Positions 1 to 7,405 of a DNA stretch of 26,450 nucleotides are shown in pieces; the first letter of the stretch is position 1; the number at the start of each line of letters is the position of its first letter. The translations under genes and the position numbers were made by a program. The notes under the pieces are model-generated. The model was given only the letters and a program-made list of their open reading frames with translations, made no database searches and was not told the DNA's origin. This DNA comes from Myxococcales bacterium (GTDB lineage: Bacteria > Myxococcota_A > Polyangia > Polyangiales > Polyangiaceae): positions 1-26,450 of the forward strand of contig JADKKK010000026.1 in the NCBI GenBank assembly GCA_016720545.1, read 5' to 3'.

Positions 1-12
1 CGCCCGCTGACG

Positions 13-366
13 ATGCTCGGCGGTCTCGCGCCGTGGCTGCCAACCGCTGGGCTCCGCCGCGAGGTGGACGCCGACCGCGAGAGCGGCATCCGGGTCGTGC
101 CGCCCCGCGAGCCGAGCCCGCGCGACCAGTACTCGCCCGCGACGCTCGCGCTCGTCGACGGCCTTCTTGCCCGCTGCGCGGCTCGGCACGGGGTCACCCC
201 CGAGGCTGCACGCTCGAGGCGCACGGCCCCGGCGCTCGCAGCGCGGTACGAGTGGATCCGCGTGCTGCGCGACACCTGGGCCCTCTCGGCGAGCGAGACC
301 GCGCGCATGGTCGGCGTCGACCACACGACGGTGCTCTACGCGCTCGGGCGCAGGGGGCCGCGGTGA
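13..366 (+). CDS. DnaA domain IV-like DNA-binding protein (small, phage-encoded)
   Basis: The protein is about 117 residues. Its C-terminal half (about 48-112) resembles domain IV of the replication initiator DnaA: a helical region with 'GVTPEAARSRR', then 'LSASETARMVGVDHTTVLYAL', which matches the DnaA signature in which the DHTTV segment contacts the DnaA box. There is no AAA+ ATPase domain, so it cannot be a full initiator; it is probably a double-stranded DNA-binding replication accessory protein or regulator. The frame is open to the left edge of the window and no clear ribosome site precedes this ATG, so the true start may lie outside the window. Its stop overlaps the next start (GTGA). 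The family resemblance is good; the role is inferred. Confidence 0.72.
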   Translation: MLGGLAPWLPTAGLRREVDADRESGIRVVPPREPSPRDQYSPATLALVDGLLARCAARHGVTPEAARSRRTAPALAARYEWIRVLRDTWALSASETARMVGVDHTTVLYALGRRGPR

Positions 367-563
367 GCGCGCCGGGCTGCGGGCACGCGCCAAGCCTCGG
401 CGTGGTCTGCTGCGACCGCTGCGAGCGCGAGGCCATCATCTGGGCGGACCTCGCCCGGGCCTGCGCGCTGCCGTGCAGGTTCGCGCCGTGCCGCTGCGCG
501 GTGCAGGCCGCGGAGCTCGCCGCGCCTCCCCGGCGGCAGCTCGCGCTCGGGGGCATCTCGTGA
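363..563 (+). CDS. small cysteine-rich protein, possible zinc binder
   Basis: This 66-residue ORF starts at a GTG that overlaps the previous stop (GTGA) and ends in another GTGA overlap, the same coupling used by well-supported genes elsewhere in the window. It holds eight cysteines: an N-terminal cluster C6-x-H8 with C16, C17 and C20, and a second group at C34, C38, C43 and C45. Such spacing could hold one or two zinc ions. No family is recognised. The tight coupling with the DnaA-IV-like gene suggests a shared early operon, but the function is unknown. Confidence 0.5.
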   Translation: MSAPGCGHAPSLGVVCCDRCEREAIIWADLARACALPCRFAPCRCAVQAAELAAPPRRQLALGGIS

Positions 564-763
564 CGCCGGCGCGAAGGCGCTCGCGCCGCGAGGCGGTGAC
601 GTGGCTCTCGGCGGTCCTGCGGGGCCTCCCACGGTCGCACCCGGGGATGGCCCGCCTTGCCGCCTGGGCTGGCCTGAGAGGCTGCGGCTGCCCGTGGACG
701 GTGGCAGAGGCGGCATGCATGCGCGGACGCGTCCACGGGGCAGCTAGGGGGCCGGAATGGTGA
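560..763 (+). CDS. small hypothetical basic protein
   Basis: This 67-residue ORF begins at a GTG overlapping the preceding stop (GTGA). It is arginine-rich, with 'RRRSRREAV' near the N-terminus and a tryptophan/cysteine-containing second half ('GCGCPWTVAEAACMRG'). No domain is recognised. Support comes mainly from the overlap architecture and from the fact that noncoding repeats begin immediately after its stop. It could be a DNA-binding accessory factor or a non-gene; confidence is modest. Confidence 0.4.
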   Translation: MTPARRRSRREAVTWLSAVLRGLPRSHPGMARLAAWAGLRGCGCPWTVAEAACMRGRVHGAARGPEW

Positions 764-780
764 GGGGCGAATGGCGCGCG

Positions 781-862
781 TTGGCACGCGTGTTGCCGGC
801 GCTAGGCTGCGTCCGCTTGGCACGCGCGTTGCCGGCTGGGCGCTGGCACGCGCGTTGCCGGC
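781..862 (+). promoter_or_regulatory. three tandem sigma-54-like promoter elements / iteron-like repeats
   Basis: A near-identical 20-bp unit occurs three times in the same orientation at 781-800, 817-836 and 843-862. Each copy reads YTGGCACG-N4-TTGC followed by CGGC, where N4 is CGTG, CGCG and CGCG. This fits the -24/-12 sigma-54 (RpoN) consensus, with GG and GC separated by exactly 10 bases; only the base after TTGC is C instead of A or T. Copy spacing is 36 and 26 bp. If used as promoters, transcripts would start near 808, 844 and 870 and read into the gene at 1002. Each unit is also nearly palindromic (GGCA...TGCC), so protein-binding iterons are an alternative. Confidence 0.5.
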
Positions 863-958
863 GCGCGGGAGGGGGCCCCGGTGGCGAGAGGGGTATGGGA
901 GGGGGTACCCGGTGCGCGGAGTGGTCTCTCGCTCGGGATTTTACAAAAAACAGCACGA

Positions 959-1008
959 ATGCCACATGGCCTGGCCCTGATGTGGCATAGAAAGCACTGA
1001 TATGGCAC
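959..1008 (+). promoter_or_regulatory. operator-like cluster of three half-sites upstream of the 1002 operon
   Basis: A perfect 9-bp inverted repeat, ATGCCACAT (959-967) and ATGTGGCAT (980-988), is followed by a related third copy, ATATGGCAC (1000-1008), which contains the start codon of the next gene. Half-sites are 21 and 20 bp apart, about two helical turns, so they would lie on one face of the DNA. A short AT-rich patch (about 940-953) precedes them in otherwise GC-rich sequence and may be part of a promoter. The helix-turn-helix product of the gene at 1002 is a plausible binder (autoregulation), but this is inference. The 764-1001 interval holds nothing else recognisable. Confidence 0.4.
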
Positions 1009-1415
1009 CTCCCCGCACCCAACTGGCACCCGAAGTGGAAGCGCAGATGCGTGCCCTTGCCGCTCGCGGGCTAGGCAGCAAGGCGATCCACGCTCGGCTC
1101 GCGGCGGCAGGATGCACCGCCAGCCACCGAACCATCGCGAGGAGGCTCGAGGAGCTCCGCCCCGGCGTCCAGGCTGAGCGCGCCGCGGCGTTGGTCGAGG
1201 CTCCGAAGCTCGTGGAGCCTCCCGAGGAGGCGCCGCCCGTGCCCATGGCGCCCGACGCGGGCGCGGCGCTGAGCGCGGCCGAGCGCCAAGTCGACGCGCT
1301 CCTGGCCCGCTCTCCGGTCTGGCGCCGCATTCAGGCCGCTATCGCTTCTTCGCTTGCGATCCATCCTGACGCCGCGGCTGCGGTAGCCCGAGCACTCCGA
1401 GAGGTGACCCTATGA
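1002..1415 (+). CDS. helix-turn-helix DNA-binding protein, first gene of the terminase-side operon
   Basis: The product is 137 residues. Residues about 11-52 form a helix-turn-helix of the resolvase/IS630 type: 'MRALAARGLGSKAIHARLAAAGCTASHRTIARRLEEL'-like spacing, with a putative recognition helix around SHRTIARRL. A proline-rich linker (about 65-85) leads to a helical C-terminal domain. It could be a regulator of this operon or a DNA-recognition protein for packaging. Its start codon lies inside the third operator-like half-site, which would suit autoregulation. It overlaps the following ParB-like gene by ATGA. HTH call fairly firm; role uncertain. Confidence 0.6.
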   Translation: MAPPRTQLAPEVEAQMRALAARGLGSKAIHARLAAAGCTASHRTIARRLEELRPGVQAERAAALVEAPKLVEPPEEAPPVPMAPDAGAALSAAERQVDALLARSPVWRRIQAAIASSLAIHPDAAAAVARALREVTL

Positions 1416-1972
1416 TCGTCGACAGAATCCGCGGGCTCGCTCGCGTGCCAGGCTCGAGGCTCCGCGCCGCTGATGAGAACTTCCGCGTTCACGACGCGCG
1501 GCAGCGGAAGGTCCTCAAGGGCCTGCTCGCCGAGGTGGGCATCATCGGCGCCGTCCTCGCGTGGGTGCCCGATGACATGGCCCGCGCGGCGCTCAGGAGC
1601 TCGCAGGACTTTGCCGCGTGGCTCGCCGGCTACGATGGGCCGCTCCAGCTCGTCGACGGCCACATGCGAGCCGAGGAGCTGCGGGGGCAGGCCATCCCGG
1701 TGCTCGTGACGGACCTGTCGCGAGCCGAGGCCGCGAAGGCGCTGGCGACCTTCGACGCGGTGGGAGACCTCGCCGGGCGGGACGCGCAGAAGCTTGCGGC
1801 GCTCCTCGAGGACGTGGGGCGCGGAGCGGAGGAGGGGACCGAGGAGCTGCTCGCGGCGCTGAGGGGGAAAGAGCCGCGAGAGTACGAAGAGAACGGCGCG
1901 CGCGAGCTTGACCCTGACGCTTACGAGTTCGCGCACCGGTGCCCCAAGTGCCATTTCGAGTTCAACGAATGA
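1412..1972 (+). CDS. ParB/sulfiredoxin-fold (ParB-like nuclease domain) protein
   Basis: The protein is 186 residues. Residues about 8-115 match the ParB/Srx fold common in phages: 'ENFRVHDARQRKVLKGLLAEVG' followed by 'LQLVDGHMRAEEL', where the D-G-H-x-R segment corresponds to the conserved GxxR-type nucleotide-binding loop, then 'IPVLVTDLSRAEAAKAL'. The C-terminus ends in a half zinc ribbon with C177 and C180 ('HRCPKCHFEF'). Members in phage genomes often sit beside DNA methyltransferases and terminases, as here. The reaction (CTPase, nuclease or simple DNA binding) cannot be read from sequence. It starts in an ATGA overlap with the HTH gene and ends in one with the methyltransferase, indicating translational coupling. 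Confidence 0.72.
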   Translation: MIVDRIRGLARVPGSRLRAADENFRVHDARQRKVLKGLLAEVGIIGAVLAWVPDDMARAALRSSQDFAAWLAGYDGPLQLVDGHMRAEELRGQAIPVLVTDLSRAEAAKALATFDAVGDLAGRDAQKLAALLEDVGRGAEEGTEELLAALRGKEPREYEENGARELDPDAYEFAHRCPKCHFEFNE

Positions 1973-3000
1973 ACCCTCACGCATGGCTCCTGAGAGACCT
2001 CCCAGCGCATCCGAACGGACCGAAGGTACTCACGACCTTCTCGTGCGGCGGCGGCTCCAGCATGGGCTACAAGCGCGCGGGTTACGATGTCGTGCTCGCG
2101 AACGACATCGATCCTGAGATGGCGTGGCACTACAAGCGGAACCTTCACCCGCCCGAGTACCGGCTTTGCCCGATTAAGGATCTTGCGGACCAACTTCCGC
2201 CGTCGGCCTTCGGGGTAGACCTGCTCGACGGCTCGCCGCCTTGCTCGACGTTCTCCGAGTCGGGTCTCCGCGAGAAGGCATGGGGAAAGAAGAAGCACTT
2301 TCGCGAAGGGCAGGCGGCGCAGGTCCTTGACGATCTGTTCTTCGACTTCCTTGACCTCGCGGAGAAGGTGCGCCCGCGCGTCATCATCGCGGAGAACGTT
2401 CGTGGCATGGTCGGAGGCCAGTCGAAGGGTTACGTGAAACTCATCTTCTCGCGCCTTCGCGCCATCGGCTACAGGCCCCAACTCTTCTATATTGACGCCT
2501 CCCGCTGCGGCGTTCCGCAACGACGTGACCGCGTGTTCTTCTGCGCGCAACGTGACGATGCACCGGCGCGGAAGCTGACGATCGTCGCGGACTCCGCGCC
2601 GGTCTCCGCCATCGAAGCACTGTCGGATATCGTACTGACCGAAGCGGAGCGCGTCGAGACGAAGCCGGGAAACAACGACCTAAAGTGGTGGCCGCTCACG
2701 GTGCCGGGCAACTCGTACCGGGACACGAGGGAGGCGCAAGGCGACAGCGGCATCCTTTGGAATCACATGAAGGCGCAGGGCACGACGCCAGTTCGGACGC
2801 TGACCGCGGGAGATGGTGCCTTCACGCACTGGGCCGAGTGCCGAACGTTCGCCGGTCGCGAGTGGATCCGTCTCGGCTCCTTCCCTGACGACTACGAGGC
2901 GAAGAGTCCGAAGATCCTGAAGTACCTGATCGGCATGAGCGTCCCGCCCAAGATGGCCGAAGTGGTCGCGCGCGCGGTCAAGGAACAGTGGCTCTCATGA
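1969..3000 (+). CDS. DNA (cytosine-5-)-methyltransferase
   Basis: This 343-residue protein carries the ordered motifs of C5 methyltransferases. Motif I is 'FSCGGGSSMGYKRAGYD' (24-40) for SAM binding. Motif IV is 'DGSPPCSTFS' with catalytic C92. Motif VI is ENV at 142-144. Motif VIII is QRRDRV at 184-189. Motif X near the C-terminus contains 'YLIGMSVPPKMAEVVA'. The target-recognition region (about 200-290) is short, so the recognised site is unknown. No partner restriction endonuclease is seen, so it looks like an orphan enzyme that protects phage DNA from host restriction. The ATG at 1969 is preferred because it overlaps the previous stop (ATGA). Its codon use looks somewhat less G/C-biased than its neighbours, hinting at separate acquisition. 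Confidence 0.92.
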   Translation: MNPHAWLLRDLPAHPNGPKVLTTFSCGGGSSMGYKRAGYDVVLANDIDPEMAWHYKRNLHPPEYRLCPIKDLADQLPPSAFGVDLLDGSPPCSTFSESGLREKAWGKKKHFREGQAAQVLDDLFFDFLDLAEKVRPRVIIAENVRGMVGGQSKGYVKLIFSRLRAIGYRPQLFYIDASRCGVPQRRDRVFFCAQRDDAPARKLTIVADSAPVSAIEALSDIVLTEAERVETKPGNNDLKWWPLTVPGNSYRDTREAQGDSGILWNHMKAQGTTPVRTLTAGDGAFTHWAECRTFAGREWIRLGSFPDDYEAKSPKILKYLIGMSVPPKMAEVVARAVKEQWLS

Positions 3001-3356
3001 AATCAGCCGCCGCCCACGCGCTCGCGGACGCCATCGTCGAGGCAGCGAAGGCCGCCCCGGCGCTCCCCGACGAGGTGCCCGACGACGCGGACGAGAGCGC
3101 GCTCGCCGGGCTCCACGCTCGGGCAAGCGCGGCGCTCCGCGTCGCTGAGCTTGCAGGGGACTTCAGCGCGTTCGCGAGCTTTGGGCGGCTCCTCGTGAGC
3201 ATCGAGGAGCACCGGCGGAAGATCGCCCCGCCGCCGGTGGAAGACCCGAACGAAGCGATCGACATCCGCGCCGCGGCCGAGCGCGCGAAGCTCCTCGACC
3301 TCGAGACGCTCGAGAACATCATCGCGAACGCCGCGATCCTGAGGCCCGCGCCGTGA
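2997..3356 (+). CDS. small helical protein before large terminase, possible small terminase subunit
   Basis: The protein is 119 residues, acidic and almost wholly helical in composition, ending in a charged helix ('DIRAAAERAKLLDLETLENI'). The ATG at 2997 forms an ATGA overlap with the methyltransferase; a GTG at 2988 is an alternative. Its stop overlaps the large terminase start (GTGA). Position directly upstream of the large terminase and size suit a small terminase subunit that recognises DNA and regulates the motor, but no clear HTH is visible and the sequence match is not recognised. Treat the function as positional inference. Confidence 0.5.
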   Translation: MKSAAAHALADAIVEAAKAAPALPDEVPDDADESALAGLHARASAALRVAELAGDFSAFASFGRLLVSIEEHRRKIAPPPVEDPNEAIDIRAAAERAKLLDLETLENIIANAAILRPAP

Positions 3357-4867
3357 GCGAACAGAGCCCGCGCGTCAAGACGATCGAGCGGCTCCTCGCC
3401 GCGCTCGGGCCGGACGGCGCGCGCGCCGCGTTAGCGAAGAGTCACGAGGCGCTGAGCAATGTGGAGCTCGCGGCGCTCGGGCACATGTGGGAGGGGCACT
3501 GGGCGCGCCCTGCGCAGCTCCCGCCGGCGGGCGCGTGGCTCAACTGGATCTTTCTCACCGCTCGAGGGTGGGGCAAGACGGCCGCCGCGGCCCCCGCCAT
3601 CGTGAGCATGCTCGAGCGCGGCGAGGTGCGCGAGATGGGCATGGCCGCGCAGAACGACGTGAAGACGTACGACGTCAACGTGCTCGGGCTCATCGAGGCG
3701 AGCCCGCCGCGCTTCGTTCCGAAGTGGATCGACGGCGAGGCTAAGCTCGTGTGGCCGAACGGCGCCGTGGCCTACGCGTACACGCCGGAGGCGCCGCAGA
3801 ACATCCGCTCGAAGAACCTGCATCTTTGCTGGCTCTCCGAGCTGCAAAGCTGGCCGACGGCAACACGCGAGGAGGCCTACATCAACTTTCGATTCGCGAC
3901 GCGGAAGGGCCGCGCGCGCATGATCGTCGACGCGACGCCGAAGGCCGGGCACCCCATCCTGCGCCGGCTCCTGCGTATGGCGGAGCGTGACCCCGTGGCG
4001 AACGTCGTCGTGCGCGGGTCGATGCGCGAGAACTACGCGCACCTAGCGCCCGCGGCCGTGCGCGCGCTGATCGAGGAGTTCGAGGGCACGACGGCAGGAC
4101 GCGAGGAGCTTGACGGCGAGATGAGCCTCGAGTCAGACGAGGCGGTTACGGTGACGTTGGAGCTGCTCCGTGAGCGCCGGCGCGCGGCGCCCGCGCGGTA
4201 CCTCCGCCGCGTGATCTCAGTCGACCCGGCGACGACCAGTAAGGCCGGCTCGGACACGACCGGGATCGCAGACCTCGGGCTCGGCGCCGACCGCATGGCC
4301 TACGTGATCGCGGACCATTCGGGCCGGCACACGGCGCGCGTGTGGGGCGCGCTCGTGATCGACCTCTACCTCGGCGGCCGGTGTGACTGCGTCGTCGTCG
4401 AGACGAACAAGGGCGGCGAGCTCGTGGCCCAGAACATCCGCGCCGAGGTCGGCGACAAGGGGATCGGCGTCGTGGTGCTCGCGAAGGATCAGGCGACGCC
4501 GCCGCACAACCCGCGCGTGATCTACGTGCGCGAGGTGTACGCGCGCCGGGACAAGTCGGACCGCGCGAAGCCCGTCACGACGGCCTACGAGCGCGGGCGC
4601 GTGTGGCACGTCGCGGGCGCCAACCTCGCCTCGCTCGAGACCACGCTCACGACGTGGGTGGACGGCCCGCGGGTGGTGTCGCCCGGCGACCTCGACGCGC
4701 TCGTGCACGGCGTCGTGGAGCTCCTCGGGCTGGCGACGGAGCGGGTGGATCACTCGGGCGGGACGCGGGGGATCATGACGGCGCAACGGGAGCTGATGAA
4801 GCCCACGCGCGGGGCGGCGCTGACGTCGATGCTCGTGGGCGCGCGTGGGAGAGGAAGGACGATATGA
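3353..4867 (+). CDS. terL: phage terminase large subunit (ATPase/nuclease)
   Basis: The product is 504 residues, normal for TerL, and drives ATP-powered packaging and cuts the DNA at the portal. The N-terminal ATPase has a Walker A-type loop 'TARGWGKT' (69-76) and a Walker B-like strand with catalytic E163 in 'LHLCWLSEL'; a serine stands where aspartate is usual before the glutamate. A coupling-like 'VDATPKAG' lies at 192-199. The C-terminal RNase H-like nuclease shows D291 in 'SVDPATT', E350 in 'CVVVETNKGG' and D446/D448 in 'GDLDALVHG'. It starts at a GTG overlapping the upstream gene. Terminase_6-type family by appearance. Confidence 0.93.
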   Translation: MSEQSPRVKTIERLLAALGPDGARAALAKSHEALSNVELAALGHMWEGHWARPAQLPPAGAWLNWIFLTARGWGKTAAAAPAIVSMLERGEVREMGMAAQNDVKTYDVNVLGLIEASPPRFVPKWIDGEAKLVWPNGAVAYAYTPEAPQNIRSKNLHLCWLSELQSWPTATREEAYINFRFATRKGRARMIVDATPKAGHPILRRLLRMAERDPVANVVVRGSMRENYAHLAPAAVRALIEEFEGTTAGREELDGEMSLESDEAVTVTLELLRERRRAAPARYLRRVISVDPATTSKAGSDTTGIADLGLGADRMAYVIADHSGRHTARVWGALVIDLYLGGRCDCVVVETNKGGELVAQNIRAEVGDKGIGVVVLAKDQATPPHNPRVIYVREVYARRDKSDRAKPVTTAYERGRVWHVAGANLASLETTLTTWVDGPRVVSPGDLDALVHGVVELLGLATERVDHSGGTRGIMTAQRELMKPTRGAALTSMLVGARGRGRTI

Positions 4868-5010
4868 CCATCGACCACGACCGATTCGCCGAAGCGAACC
4901 GGCCGCCGCCGGAGAGGGTGACGGCCGCCTGCGCGTGCCGGCCGGTGCGCGAGGGTGAGGCCGTCTACGCGACGGAGCTGCCGCCCACGGCGTTCCCCGC
5001 GGCGCTCTGA
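4864..5010 (+). CDS. tiny hypothetical protein after terminase
   Basis: This 48-residue ORF starts in an ATGA overlap with the terminase stop and ends 12 bases before the next gene. It has a short cysteine pair ('ACACRP') and a proline-rich tail; no domain is recognised. The overlap architecture, shared by nearly all genes here, is the main support. Function unknown. Confidence 0.45.
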   Translation: MTIDHDRFAEANRPPPERVTAACACRPVREGEAVYATELPPTAFPAAL

Positions 5011-5022
5011 GGAGCTTGAGCT

Positions 5023-5856
5023 ATGATGGCATCGATGAAGCTGGAGCCGTACACGGTGCCCGAGCAGGACGCGGACCTTTGGGGGTGCGGGGTGGTGCTT
5101 GACCCATCACCACCGGTGGAGATCCGCGCTGCGAACGACAGGCCGACGGGGCGCGACCGTCCCGTGTGGGCTGTCGTGTGCAAGCACGAAACGGCGACCT
5201 TTGCGGAGCTTGTGAAACTCACGAAGACGAGCCCGCATCGCGTCGGGACGTCGCTCATGAGGCTTGCTGGGCTAGGCACCATTCGCCCTGTTGGGGAGGT
5301 AGAGCTCTGCTCGAACAACGGGGTAAGCGTGCGGTCTCGCTGGACGCTGTGCGGGCCCGAGGAAAGGCAGGCGGCGGGCGCAGCGTGGCGCGCTCGCGTC
5401 TGGCAAGAAGGCGAGCCAGAGAGGCAACGGCAGGCGAAGGAGCAGGCGGAGCGTGAAGAGAGGGCACGTCGTGCGCGCATGGGGGAGGCGCAGCGATCGG
5501 CGAGGACGCTTGATGGCTCACTTGAGGGTTATGTCATCCGGGTATTCTTCGCGCCGAACGCGCCGGGCAGTGGTCTCCCCGAGGTCTTTCCCGAGGTGCT
5601 TGCGGTTGCCGAAGTCGAGAAGCGCCGGGCAGCCGGGGCCGTGGTGGTAGCGGCTTACCCCGACCGCTATGGGGCCGTCGCGGAAGCGCTGGCAGCCATG
5701 CGGACTGCCGATCGAAAGAGGTGGCAACGCAGCGCGGCTGCGCGCGCGCAAGCTGCCGCCGACGCGAAGAGGAGCGAAGAAGCGGCCGAGGAGCGACGGC
5801 GCCGCGACGAGTTCGAGGCAGCGGAGAGGGCGCGAATCAACGGGTGGACGCCTTAG
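5023..5856 (+). CDS. winged-helix/coiled-coil hypothetical protein
   Basis: The protein is 277 residues. AGGAG (5010-5014) lies 8 bases before the ATG; in-frame ATGs at 5026 and 5035 are alternatives. Residues about 46-110 look like a winged helix ('VWAVVCKHETATFAELVKLT', then a recognition-helix-like 'SPHRVGTSLMRLAGLG' and a short wing). After this comes a strongly charged helical stretch (about 115-165), a compact middle domain and a second charged alanine-rich helix (about 222-270), probably coiled coils. No family is recognised. It lies between terminase and the convergent portal gene, so it may be a regulator or assembly factor. Its stop overlaps the portal stop on the other strand (TTAG). 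Confidence 0.65.
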   Translation: MMASMKLEPYTVPEQDADLWGCGVVLDPSPPVEIRAANDRPTGRDRPVWAVVCKHETATFAELVKLTKTSPHRVGTSLMRLAGLGTIRPVGEVELCSNNGVSVRSRWTLCGPEERQAAGAAWRARVWQEGEPERQRQAKEQAEREERARRARMGEAQRSARTLDGSLEGYVIRVFFAPNAPGSGLPEVFPEVLAVAEVEKRRAAGAVVVAAYPDRYGAVAEALAAMRTADRKRWQRSAAARAQAAADAKRSEEAAEERRRRDEFEAAERARINGWTP

Positions 5857-7391
5857 CCCTGCTGGTCGGCGTGGGCCGGGGGGAGCGCAGCCGCGGCCTT
5901 CGCCGCCTCGTCGCGCGCGTCGAGCACGCCGATCGGGATCGCCCCGTCCGGGTGAACGGTGCCGTCCGGGTTCGCCAGGGCGGTCGCGCCGCCCGTGGCC
6001 CGCACCTCGTTCGGGGTGAGCCAGCGAATGACGTCGGTCGGCGCGAGCGCGAACGCCGGCGCCTTCGTCTGCTGCTCGGGCAGCCTCGGCGCGGTCACGC
6101 GGTACCGCGCCGCGCACTCGTCGATCCACGGCTGGTCGATGATGAGGCCGAGCGCCCGCGCGCGGTCGAGCGCGTCGAAGAACAAGCCCTCGCGCTTGCC
6201 GAGCGCCTCGACCTCGCCCTCCTCCTCGGGCCGAGGGATCTGGTAGCGGAGCTCCGGCGCGAGCGTCGAGTCGCCGAAGTTGATCGCCGTCCACACGTCG
6301 AGGAGCCCGGTCGCGAGCGCCGCCTCGATCGTCTCGAGGTCGCCCTGCACGATGGTCGACGCGACGCCGAAGAGCGCGGCGATGTCGACGCCCGGCGCGC
6401 CGCCGGCGGCCCCGAGGGTTCCGTCGGTGCCGAGGTAGATGCGCGCGGCCGCCTTCTCGGCGACGAGCACGAGCTCCTTCCACACCTGCCAGGCCTGGGA
6501 GCTGTTGACCAGGTACTCGATGGTCGAGCCGAAGGGCTTGATCCCCGTCGGCGCCTGGGCGGTGGCGATGGCCTGCAGCAGCTCAAGGAAGCCCCCCGCC
6601 TCGCGGGTGAGCACGCCCTCCGAGGCCTCCAGCGCCATCCCCTCCGGCAGCGTCCCGATCGGCTTCGCGTTGCCGTGGGTCGCCGAGCCCATCGTCCAGT
6701 CCGTCGAGGCGCACGCGTGCCGCGCCCAGATCACCGCGGCCGCGACGATCGCGCCGTACTTCCACGGCTCGTGCTCGCAGACGGCCACGATGATCCACTC
6801 GCCATCGCCGTGGACGATCTCGACCTCGCCGCCGGCGAAGGACCCGTCGGCGTTCTCGATGCGTGTAAAGTACCCGCGTTTGTACTCGTCCCACCGGACG
6901 TGACGGATGGGCCAAAGGTTCGCGTAGAGGTCGACGCGCGAGCCGTCGTCGCGCGCCTGCCGCGTGAGGCGAAGGAAGGCGACGCCGTGGTTGACGAGGC
7001 ACCCGTGGACGTTGAGCCGGGTCGCCATGGTGAGGGCGATCCCGCCCGCGCCGTAGAGGGAAGCGGCCTCCTCGGAGATTGAGACCGCCTTGCCCTTCTC
7101 GGATGCGGGCCGCATCGTCACGGCGATCGAGCGCTGGGGAGCGAGCCGGTTTCCGTAGGCCGTGAACAGCGCGTCGTCCGTGCGCATGGCGTCGGCCATG
7201 TCGGCGGCGAGTCGGAACTGGCCGCGCATCTGGGCGGAGCGCGCCGCGTAAATCTGCTCGACGGTCCACCCCTCGAGGAGCCCCGAGCCGGACGGCGGCC
7301 GCTTCTCGCCCTTAGCCGAGGTCGAAAATTCTCCAGCTTTGCGGATTTTCTGCGCGCGCTTCGGGGCTCTGGCCATGGTTTTTCGTAGCAC
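5853..7391 (-). CDS. phage portal protein, Mu gp29-like (DUF935 type), on the minus strand
   Basis: The protein is 512 residues, normal for a portal, and would form the dodecameric ring at the capsid vertex through which DNA is packaged and ejected. It shows the DUF935 pattern: an N-terminal 'ADMADAMRTDDALFTAYGNRLAP' segment, a central 'QAWQVWKELVLVAEKAAARIYLGT'-like region, then 'ALATGLLDVWTAINFGD', a charged insertion, and 'FFDALDRARALGLIIDQPWI'. The GTG at 7391 has AGAGAGA about 7 bases upstream; an ATG at 7376 is a reasonable alternative. All other structural genes are on the plus strand, so it needs its own promoter, presumably in 7392-7470. It converges tail to tail with the preceding gene with overlapping stops. 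Confidence 0.82.
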   Translation of the reverse strand: MLRKTMARAPKRAQKIRKAGEFSTSAKGEKRPPSGSGLLEGWTVEQIYAARSAQMRGQFRLAADMADAMRTDDALFTAYGNRLAPQRSIAVTMRPASEKGKAVSISEEAASLYGAGGIALTMATRLNVHGCLVNHGVAFLRLTRQARDDGSRVDLYANLWPIRHVRWDEYKRGYFTRIENADGSFAGGEVEIVHGDGEWIIVAVCEHEPWKYGAIVAAAVIWARHACASTDWTMGSATHGNAKPIGTLPEGMALEASEGVLTREAGGFLELLQAIATAQAPTGIKPFGSTIEYLVNSSQAWQVWKELVLVAEKAAARIYLGTDGTLGAAGGAPGVDIAALFGVASTIVQGDLETIEAALATGLLDVWTAINFGDSTLAPELRYQIPRPEEEGEVEALGKREGLFFDALDRARALGLIIDQPWIDECAARYRVTAPRLPEQQTKAPAFALAPTDVIRWLTPNEVRATGGATALANPDGTVHPDGAIPIGVLDARDEAAKAAAALPPAHADQQG

Positions 7392-7405
7392 GTCAAGTCT
7401 CTCTT

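Noticed and set aside
1..10. End of an upstream gene (GCC CGC TGA)
   Set aside because: Only two codons and a stop could be read; a stop triplet in such a short stretch is not evidence of a gene.
781..862. CRISPR array
   Set aside because: Only three units with spacers of 16 and 6 bases; far too short and irregular for CRISPR, and no cas genes are present.
959..988. Rho-independent terminator
   Set aside because: The 9-bp inverted repeat has a 12-base loop and no T run after it, and lies right before a start codon, so an operator is more likely.
5721..7082. 453-codon plus-strand frame opposite the portal
   Set aside because: Composition is shadow-like (R, D, V, H-rich). The minus-strand frame matches portal sequence and has a normal length.
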